From assembly GCA_938008535.1 (NCBI GenBank), contig CALLKF010000093.1, positions 1 to 7,878 of the forward strand: DNA of 7,878 bases, given 5' to 3'. Positions 1-4,431 of this stretch are shown piece by piece (position 1 is the stretch's first letter; the number at the start of each line of letters is the position of its first letter). The position numbers were made by a program, and so were the translations under genes. Below the pieces are notes generated by a model. The model was given only the letters and a program-made list of their open reading frames with translations. It searched no databases and was not told the DNA's origin. The DNA is from an uncultured Saprospirales bacterium (GTDB taxonomy: Bacteria > Bacteroidota > Bacteroidia > Chitinophagales > JADIYW01).

Positions 1-682
1 TACGGCAATCATCTACAAATTTAAAATAAGCAGCATTATCAAAAAACATTTGTGTCACTATATAATCACCACCAGCATCAATTTTTTCTTTCAAATACAT
101 CAAATCTTGTTCGTAGTTGGCTGCTTCAAAATGTTTTTCAGGATAACCAGCCACACCAATACAAAAATCAGTTTTTACTGGATTGATTAGGTCATTGTCA
201 AGATATTTGCCATTATTCATGTCGTTGATTTGTTTTACCAAATCCAACGCAAATGGATGTCCGTCTTGTTCAGGAACAAATTTCTTTTCTAACTTTCTAG
301 CATCGCCACGCAAAGCCAAAATATTTTGAATACCTAAAAATCCTAAATCTATTAATGAGTTTTCGGTTTCTTCTGTGCTAAAACCACCACATAAAAAATG
401 AGGAACTGCTTCTACATTATATCGGTATTTTATAGCAGCACAAATACCTACCGTTCCAGGTCTTTTACGCACTGCAATTTTTTCAAAATATCCTTCTTTA
501 GTTTGTTTGTATTCAAACTCTTCTCTATGATAAGTTACATCTATAAATGGTGGTTGAAATTCCATTAATGGATCTAAAACCTTGGTGATAGAATCTATGC
601 TTTTTCCTTTTAATGGTGGCAAAATTTCAAACGAAACTAATGTTTTGTCTTTCTTATCAGCTAAAATATCGGTTACTTTCAT
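1..682 (-). CDS. metF: 5,10-methylenetetrahydrofolate reductase MetF (N-terminal 227 residues, cut by window edge)
   Basis: MetF is a cytosolic flavoprotein (FAD) that reduces 5,10-methylene-THF to 5-methyl-THF, the methyl donor used by MetH. My translation of the minus strand from the ATG at 682-680 stays open to base 1. It shows the family motifs in order: FEILPP (residues 18-23, with the conserved active-site Glu19), VTYHRE (49-54), PHFLCGG (94-100), ALRGD (123-127), GVAGYPEKH (176-184) and TQMFFD (210-215). The loop between LRGD and GVAGYPE is about 48 residues, longer than I recall for Escherichia coli MetF and like other Bacteroidota versions. Bacterial MetF proteins are about 300-320 residues, so roughly 75-90 C-terminal residues lie beyond the left edge. 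The gene is divergent from everything else in the window. It has a promoter candidate close to the start codon and no S-box, so it is probably regulated separately from metH. The family call is secure. Confidence 0.96.
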   Translation of the reverse strand, partial: MKVTDILADKKDKTLVSFEILPPLKGKSIDSITKVLDPLMEFQPPFIDVTYHREEFEYKQTKEGYFEKIAVRKRPGTVGICAAIKYRYNVEAVPHFLCGGFSTEETENSLIDLGFLGIQNILALRGDARKLEKKFVPEQDGHPFALDLVKQINDMNNGKYLDNDLINPVKTDFCIGVAGYPEKHFEAANYEQDLMYLKEKIDAGGDYIVTQMFFDNAAYFKFVDDCR

Positions 683-704
683 TGTAATTTAAATAAATGA
701 ACTG

Positions 705-736
705 CGAAATTAACAAATAGATTGATGATTTTACAA
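705..736 (-). promoter_or_regulatory. Candidate Bacteroidota-type promoter of metF
   Basis: Read on the minus strand, TTG (complement of 734-736) is followed after 21 bases by TAATTTCG (complement of 705-712). This is one mismatch from the Bacteroidota -7 consensus TAnnTTTG, at the usual -33/-7 distance. Transcription would begin around 695-700, giving a leader of roughly 15 bases before the metF ATG at 682. Such a leader is too short to hold an S-box. The call rests on pattern matching alone. Confidence 0.45.
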
Positions 737-818
737 GATAATTTCTAATAGAATGTTGCGAATTCTAATTAATAATTACCAAATACTCATTTCACAGACT
801 ATTTTTAGAAACCTGTTT

Positions 819-826
819 TAAATTTG
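819..826 (+). promoter_or_regulatory. Possible -7 element for the first lipoprotein gene
   Basis: TAAATTTG matches the Bacteroidota -7 consensus TAnnTTTG exactly and lies 19 bases before the ATG at 846. No TTG-type -33 element is visible about 20 bases upstream, and the surroundings are AT-rich, so this is a weak candidate. The rest of the 683-845 divergent intergenic region shows no convincing structure. Confidence 0.3.
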
Positions 827-845
827 ATTATCAAAATAAATAAAA

Positions 846-1445
846 ATGAAAAAGTTACAAATAACAACAACAAGAATTTCTATAGCAATCATCTCTATGC
901 TATTGCTGTTAAGTGCCTGTACTAAAAAATCAACACCTACGCCAGTACCAACACCAAAACCAGAAATTAAAACTATACAAAAAGCGGAATCACAAGCTGT
1001 TTATTATTACAGATATTTAAATAATGGTTATAGTACTTCATATGAACATGGAATTACTTTTTCTTCCAATTCAAAAGGTAAAATCACGAAAGTTGGTGGT
1101 AAAGTACCTAAAGCAGGAAATTATCGTATTACAGTTTGGGACGATTCTTCTAAAAATGTGATTACAACAACTTATGCAGATTTGGATTCAACTAGCTATA
1201 AATATGTAAGCATTACACCAATAAACATAAGAGCAAATAAACGCTATGTTGTTAGCATTAATATTTTAAAAGAAGCATTTGAAATAAGAGATAATACAGG
1301 AATAGATTTTATGCCTTTTTATGCAGATGGTATTACAATACATTATTACAGTGATGCAAAAACATCAACACAAACATTTCCAGATCGCCAAACCTATTTA
1401 TTTAAAATTGCTGGATTGGTAGATTTTGTTTTTGTGGAAGATTAA
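846..1445 (+). CDS. Lipoprotein with DUF4082-like beta-sandwich domain, paralogue 1
   Basis: This 199-residue protein is predicted to be exported and lipid-anchored. It has a basic N-terminus, a hydrophobic stretch (about residues 11-22) and a lipobox LSAC with the lipidated Cys25. A Thr/Pro-rich linker (about 29-40) follows. The body, about 65-199, follows the pattern G-I-T-F, then GKITKVGGKV, then G-N-Y-x-I-T-V-W-D, then I-T-P-I-N-I and K-R-Y-V-V-S-I-N. This alternation of short strands with a central WD resembles the DUF4082 family (from memory of its consensus, no search run). The same landmarks recur in the two downstream paralogues. The role is unknown; a surface or periplasmic structural or binding role is inferred. 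The ATG at 846 follows an A-rich leader, usual in this phylum. The gene is probably co-transcribed with the next gene, 41 bp downstream, since no terminator lies between them. Confidence 0.85.
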   Translation: MKKLQITTTRISIAIISMLLLLSACTKKSTPTPVPTPKPEIKTIQKAESQAVYYYRYLNNGYSTSYEHGITFSSNSKGKITKVGGKVPKAGNYRITVWDDSSKNVITTTYADLDSTSYKYVSITPINIRANKRYVVSINILKEAFEIRDNTGIDFMPFYADGITIHYYSDAKTSTQTFPDRQTYLFKIAGLVDFVFVED

Positions 1446-1486
1446 ATCAAAAATATTTTTAAATCAAAAATTAAAAAATTAAACAC

Positions 1487-2092
1487 ATGAGAAATCTAAT
1501 CAACACTTTGGCTATAGTCTTTGTAATAGGAATGGCTATATCTTGTAAAAAAGACAAAACAACAAATGTAAATTTTGAAAATCCGGTACAAGCTGCATCA
1601 AAAAACACCACATTGCTGGATTCAACCAGAAATTATCCAGGATTTGACTTTTATGAAATCGGCACTAAAATTTATTTTTCAAAAGCTGGCAAAGTAACCA
1701 AATTAGGTTGCCGATCTGGCAACACAGGCAATTTTGTAGTTAGTTTTTGGGATTTCGAGTCTTCTGCATTATTAGCACAAACTACAGTGAACGTTACCGA
1801 TAAAACAAAATATTTTTATAGTGCTATCACACCTATTGAAATTGTACCTACTAAAAGATACATTATATCTTTGAACAACAATAATGCTGGAGTTCCAGCA
1901 GATTATTGGGTCTGCTATAAAAAAGAAGCCAACCCTGATGGAATTGATTTTAACATCTATCCATTTAATATTGGAAGTGTAACTTTTGAAGCACCTTATG
2001 GAAAAACATCTGCTACTGCAGTATTTCCAAGTAATCCACTATCTCCATGGAATTTTTTAGCAGGTGCTGATGTGCAATTTGAATATGAATAA
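1487..2092 (+). CDS. Lipoprotein with DUF4082-like beta-sandwich domain, paralogue 2
   Basis: This 201-residue protein is a predicted lipoprotein with a hydrophobic signal segment (about residues 5-18), a lipobox ending at Cys20, and KKDK just after it. The mature part shares landmarks with its neighbours: GKVTKLG, then TGNFVVSFWD, then ITPIEI, then KRYIISLNNN, and a C-terminal FP...FLAGADVQFEYE resembling the end of paralogue 1. Protein identity among the three copies is low by eye, so they are old or fast-evolving duplicates. It lies 41 bp after paralogue 1, a gap of only A/T-rich sequence, and ends at a strong hairpin terminator at 2122-2149, consistent with a two-gene operon. Function is unknown; DUF4082 membership is a similarity judgement, not a search result. 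Confidence 0.85.
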   Translation: MRNLINTLAIVFVIGMAISCKKDKTTNVNFENPVQAASKNTTLLDSTRNYPGFDFYEIGTKIYFSKAGKVTKLGCRSGNTGNFVVSFWDFESSALLAQTTVNVTDKTKYFYSAITPIEIVPTKRYIISLNNNNAGVPADYWVCYKKEANPDGIDFNIYPFNIGSVTFEAPYGKTSATAVFPSNPLSPWNFLAGADVQFEYE

Positions 2093-2121
2093 AGGATATC
2101 TACTCAAAGAAATTTCTTAAT

Positions 2122-2149
2122 GGCTCAACAATTACGTTGGGCTTTTTTT
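2122..2149 (+). terminator. Rho-independent terminator after the two-gene lipoprotein operon
   Basis: The stem pairs GCTCAAC (2123-2129 with one G-U) with GTTGGGC (2136-2142) around a six-base loop, followed by seven T residues (2143-2149). It sits 30 bp after the stop codon of paralogue 2. The GGGC plus T-tract part resembles the terminator at 3017-3048, as if both descend from one duplicated unit. Confidence 0.85.
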
Positions 2150-2282
2150 ATTGCATTAAGATAATTGTTTTTCTGAATTCCAATTTGTGTCTTTGCATCC
2201 TCATTTGTTCTTTTGTTTCATAAGCTTATTGCGAAGACGGAGCGATTAGTTCAATGAATTCTAGATGGAAGGAGAAATAAAA
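2143..2282 (+). repeat. Duplicate copy (A) of the metH promoter and 5' S-box region, decayed
   Basis: This stretch repeats the region beginning at about 3043. In the best part, 2164-2217 against 3063-3117, about 47 of 53 bases agree by my hand alignment. It includes a shared 18-base block beginning TTCTGAATTCC. A TTG (2165-2167) is followed after 20 bases by TGTCTTTG (2188-2195), the same spacing as the metH promoter but with the conserved A of the -7 box lost. Further on, CTTATT, GGAG and TAG (2226-2250) still line up with the start of the S-box, and TGGAAGG (2266-2272) lines up with the segment before its GGTGCTAAATCC core. The middle is deleted and the core is gone, so it should not bind SAM. 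It is best read as a relic leader. Confidence 0.65.
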
Positions 2283-2335
2283 ATGTTTAATTTTTACCGA
2301 ATTCTCATTATAAATAATCACTTACTAATTATAAA

Positions 2336-2366
2336 TTGACATTATGTAATATCTAGACTAACATTG
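2336..2366 (+). promoter_or_regulatory. Candidate promoter of the third lipoprotein gene
   Basis: TTG (2336-2338) is followed after 20 bases by TAACATTG (2359-2366), one mismatch from TAnnTTTG. This spacing equals that of the metH promoter candidate. Transcription would start about 10-15 bases before the ATG at 2387. This promoter lies downstream of the relic S-box, so the gene need not be read through that leader. The stretch also looks like a sigma-70 TTGACA site, which I give less weight in this phylum. Confidence 0.45.
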
Positions 2367-2386
2367 TAGCATAAAATACATACAAA

Positions 2387-2995
2387 ATGAAAAAAACTAA
2401 TTACTTCGCAATCTTATTCCTAATAATTGGAATAGCAGCGACATCTTGCAAAAAAGATAACAACACTATTAAGGAATATGGCACTAGTGTAAATGCCACA
2501 GAAAAACTATTAACGTTACCTATATATGATCCGGTTTCTTATGTAAATAACGGAGGTAGAAATAGAGGATATGAATTTAAATCTTCGAAAAACGGACGAA
2601 TTACGGAAATTGGTGCAAGAACATCAACTGGTATATATACTGTTACACTTTGGGATTCATCTGCTCAAACCATTTTAAAATCTGTAAATGTATCATCAAG
2701 TGACGCCAATAGTTTTTCTTATTCCGATGTTGATGACATCAATATCCAGGCAAATAAGGTGTATGTTATTACAGTAAACAATGCTACTGTTGGTTCAGGA
2801 ATTACCACATCAGCAGTTTTTTATGGTATTACTACTGGTGCTAATTATTTACCGCAAACCGTTGGCGATATTACATATCTGGCATCCGTAGAAAAATCAA
2901 CACTAAATCCTTCTTCGTTGTTTCCCTATACCTTTAGTCCTGAGCATGATATTGTTATGGGTATGCCAACTTTTAAATTTGAGCCCAAATTGTGA
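2387..2995 (+). CDS. Lipoprotein with DUF4082-like beta-sandwich domain, paralogue 3
   Basis: This 202-residue predicted lipoprotein has a basic MKK start, a hydrophobic segment (about residues 7-18), a lipobox ATSC with Cys21, and KKDN directly after. The body repeats the family pattern: GYEFKSSKNGRITEIGAR (about 63-80), then G-I-Y-T-V-T-L-W-D, then I-N-I-Q-A-N-K-V-Y-V-I-T-V-N-N, and a C-terminal MGMPTFKFE that parallels the ends of the other two. It lies almost exactly 900 bp from paralogue 2 (starts differ by 900, stops by 903), and downstream sequences correspond too, so the two appear to be tandem duplicates of one unit. It has its own promoter candidate and terminator, so it is probably a single-gene transcript. 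Function is unknown; no enzymatic motif is seen. Confidence 0.85.
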   Translation: MKKTNYFAILFLIIGIAATSCKKDNNTIKEYGTSVNATEKLLTLPIYDPVSYVNNGGRNRGYEFKSSKNGRITEIGARTSTGIYTVTLWDSSAQTILKSVNVSSSDANSFSYSDVDDINIQANKVYVITVNNATVGSGITTSAVFYGITTGANYLPQTVGDITYLASVEKSTLNPSSLFPYTFSPEHDIVMGMPTFKFEPKL

Positions 2996-3016
2996 TTTGA
3001 TCTGCTAATTAATTAT

Positions 3017-3048
3017 AAAAAGTCCAAAGTCTGTCTTTGGGCTTTTTT
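3017..3048 (+). terminator. Rho-independent terminator after the third lipoprotein gene
   Basis: CCAAAG (3024-3029) pairs with CTTTGG (3035-3040) around the loop TCTGT. The stem extends outward through G-U and A-T pairs (an AAAA run against the T-tract), and six T residues follow (3043-3048). It lies about 25 bp after the stop codon and isolates the lipoprotein gene from the metH promoter just downstream. Confidence 0.88.
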
Positions 3049-3063
3049 ATTGTCCTATGACAA

Positions 3064-3094
3064 TTGTTATTCTGAATTCCAATTTGTATCTTTG
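3064..3094 (+). promoter_or_regulatory. Promoter of the S-box/metH transcript
   Basis: TTG (3064-3066) is followed after 20 bases by TATCTTTG (3087-3094), an exact match to the Bacteroidota -7 consensus TAnnTTTG with normal spacing. Transcription should start around 3100, shortly before the S-box aptamer at 3121. A second TAnnTTTG match (TAATTTTG, 3100-3107) lacks a properly spaced -33 partner. The element is duplicated upstream at 2165-2195 in weakened form. Confidence 0.65.
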
Positions 3095-3120
3095 TATCTT
3101 AATTTTGTTCTTTTATAATA

Positions 3121-3234
3121 ACTTATTTTGAAAGGTGGAGGGAATAGGCCCAAAGAAACCTTAGCAACCCTAAATGGTTATACATTTGGAAGGTGCTAAA
3201 TCCTGTCCGAAATTAAATTTTGGAAAAGATAAGT
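3121..3234 (+). ncRNA. SAM-I (S-box) riboswitch controlling the metH genes
   Basis: The aptamer has the S-box features in order. P1 is formed by ACTTATTTT (3121-3129) with its partner at 3226-3234, about nine pairs. Next come the conserved purine segment GGTGGAGGGA (3134-3143) with GGCCC (3147-3151), GAAACC and GCAACC (3164-3169). P3 pairs CTAAATG (3170-3176) with CATTTGG (3183-3189). The diagnostic core GGTGCTAAATCC lies at 3192-3203. P4 pairs CCGAAA (3207-3212) with TTTTGG (3218-3223). SAM-I riboswitches bind S-adenosylmethionine and normally turn expression off when SAM is plentiful. Its position before metH fits feedback control of methionine synthesis. The switching structure is not obvious: no strong terminator lies between the aptamer and the ATG at 3317, so control may act on translation. 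Confidence 0.93.
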
Positions 3235-3316
3235 CGAGTTAAAAACTCTACCACAATCAAAATAATTTATTGTTTAATAGAACAGATTTTTCTTTAATAG
3301 AAAAACAGCGGTTTAT
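3235..3316 (+). promoter_or_regulatory. Putative expression platform between S-box and metH
   Basis: Two hairpins are visible: GAGTT-AAA-AACTC (3236-3248), without a T-tract, and TTTTTCT-TTAAT-AGAAAAA (3287-3305), which ends 11 bases before the ATG. The left arm of the second could instead pair with the AAAAGA stretch in the 3' strand of P1 (about 3222-3228), which would give a SAM-dependent choice between structures. This is inferred from base pairing only. A short direct repeat, TTTAATAGAA, occurs at 3273 and 3293. Confidence 0.3.
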
Positions 3317-4327
3317 ATGAGCGAATTATTAAAACAAATAGCACAAGAGCGCATCCTAATTTTAGATGGTGCCATGGGAACCATGATACAACGCTACAAG
3401 CTCGAAGAAGAAGATTATCGTGGCGACAGATGGAAAAACCATTCGCATCCATTAAAAGGCAATAACGATTTATTGTCTATTACTCGTCCAGAAATCATCA
3501 AAGAAATTCATCGTCAATATTATGAAGCAGGTGCAGATATTGTAGAAACCAATACGTTTAGCGGAACAACCATTGCACAAGCAGATTATCATTTAGAAGA
3601 TGCTGTTTATGACATCAATTTTCAAAGTGCCAAAATAGCCAGAGAAGTTGCTGATGAAATGACCGCAAAAGAACCACATAAACCGCGTTTTGTAGCTGGT
3701 GCAATGGGACCAACAAATCGCACATGTTCTTTATCACCTGATGTGAACGATCCAGGTTATCGTGCCGTAACGTTTGATGAATTGGTAAAAGCGTATTACG
3801 ATCAGGCAAAAGCACTAATCGAAGGTGGTTCTGATTTATTATTGATAGAAACTATTTTCGATACCTTAAACGCAAAAGCTGCTTTATTTGCTGTACAAAC
3901 CTTGTTTGAAGACATTGGTAAAGAATATCCTGTTTCTATTTCTGGAACGATTACAGATGCAAGTGGCAGAACGTTAAGCGGTCAAACTACCGAAGCATTT
4001 TTAATTTCCGTTTCACATGTTCCGTTATTTTCGGTTGGTTTGAATTGTGCACTAGGTGCAAAAGAATTACGTCCATATTTACAGGTTTTAGCAAAAGAAT
4101 CGGAGTTTTTAGTAAGTGCTTATCCAAATGCTGGCTTGCCAAATGAGTTTGGTCAATACGACGAAACACCAGATATCATGGGTGACCAAATTCGCGAATT
4201 TTTAGAATTAGGTTTAGTGAATATTTTAGGTGGTTGCTGCGGCACCACACCACCACATATCAAACGCATCGCAGAAATAGCAAAAGAATATAAACCAAGG
4301 AAAGTTAATAGTTTACAGGAAGCATAA
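3317..4327 (+). CDS. metH: Methionine synthase, homocysteine-binding (zinc) module as a separate protein
   Basis: This 336-residue cytosolic protein corresponds to the first module of cobalamin-dependent methionine synthase. It activates homocysteine as a zinc thiolate to accept the methyl group from methylcobalamin. Visible motifs are ILDGAMGTMIQ near the N-terminus, GNNDLL, ETNTFSGTTIAQADY, GPTNRT, ISGTITDASGRTLSGQT, and the zinc ligands Cys244 (GLNCALGA) and Cys307-Cys308 (GGCCGTTPPH). The start aligns with the N-terminus of full-length MetH. The protein ends just where full-length MetH continues into the folate-binding barrel. That part is encoded by the next gene after 104 bp, in a different frame and with its own start, so this is a gene split rather than a recent frameshift. 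The arrangement is known in other Bacteroidota. The gene is first behind the S-box. A stand-alone betaine- or S-methylmethionine-homocysteine methyltransferase is less likely given the close MetH match. Confidence 0.95.
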   Translation: MSELLKQIAQERILILDGAMGTMIQRYKLEEEDYRGDRWKNHSHPLKGNNDLLSITRPEIIKEIHRQYYEAGADIVETNTFSGTTIAQADYHLEDAVYDINFQSAKIAREVADEMTAKEPHKPRFVAGAMGPTNRTCSLSPDVNDPGYRAVTFDELVKAYYDQAKALIEGGSDLLLIETIFDTLNAKAALFAVQTLFEDIGKEYPVSISGTITDASGRTLSGQTTEAFLISVSHVPLFSVGLNCALGAKELRPYLQVLAKESEFLVSAYPNAGLPNEFGQYDETPDIMGDQIREFLELGLVNILGGCCGTTPPHIKRIAEIAKEYKPRKVNSLQEA

Positions 4328-4332
4328 AAAAC

Positions 4333-4414
4333 AGAACACAGATTGAAAGGATAATCAAGATTTATTTGATAAAAACCTTTCTTAAATCCGTCAAGTCTGT
4401 GTCATCCGTGTTCT
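4333..4414 (+). repeat. 82-bp imperfect inverted-repeat element between the two metH genes
   Basis: The ends are AGAACAC (4333-4339) and GTGTTCT (4408-4414), perfect complements. The outer arms continue as imperfect complements (GAT against ATC, GATTT against AAATC). Inside, GAAAGG (4345-4350) pairs with CCTTTC (4376-4381), and ATCAA (4354-4358) with TTGAT (4366-4370). The wording 'GTCTGTGTCATCCGTGTTC' is of a type I recall seeing repeatedly in Bacteroidota intergenic DNA. The element fills nearly all of the 104-bp gap. No T-tract follows, so it is not an evident terminator. It could be a miniature non-autonomous repeat that folds in the mRNA and tunes expression of the second metH gene. Confidence 0.6.
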
Positions 4415-4431
4415 AAAAAAAAGAAAGAAAA

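Noticed and set aside
1446..1486. AAAAATATTTTT palindrome between the first two lipoprotein genes as a terminator or operator
   Set aside because: It is pure A/T in a region of A/T runs, where such palindromes arise by chance, and there is no G/C stem.
2107..2118. AAGAAATTTCTT perfect palindrome after the second lipoprotein gene
   Set aside because: Short A/T-rich palindrome with no second copy or clear promoter context; probably chance.
2267..2339. GGAAGGAG followed eight bases later by ATG and an 18-codon frame, resembling a leader peptide
   Set aside because: The purine run is better explained as a remnant of the S-box segment before its core, the encoded peptide is only AT-biased residues, and this phylum rarely uses Shine-Dalgarno sites.
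3236..3248. GAGTT-AAA-AACTC hairpin as a terminator of the S-box
   Set aside because: The stem is only five pairs and no T-tract follows, so intrinsic termination is unlikely.
4345..4381. Hairpin GAAAGG...CCTTTC as a terminator after the first metH gene
   Set aside because: It is followed by TTAAATCC rather than a T-run, and termination there would separate the two subunits of one enzyme; it fits the inverted-repeat element better.
4328..4431. Split of metH as a recent frameshift or pseudogene
   Set aside because: There is a real 104-bp gap, both parts begin and end at module borders, and all zinc, cobalamin and SAM-binding motifs are intact.
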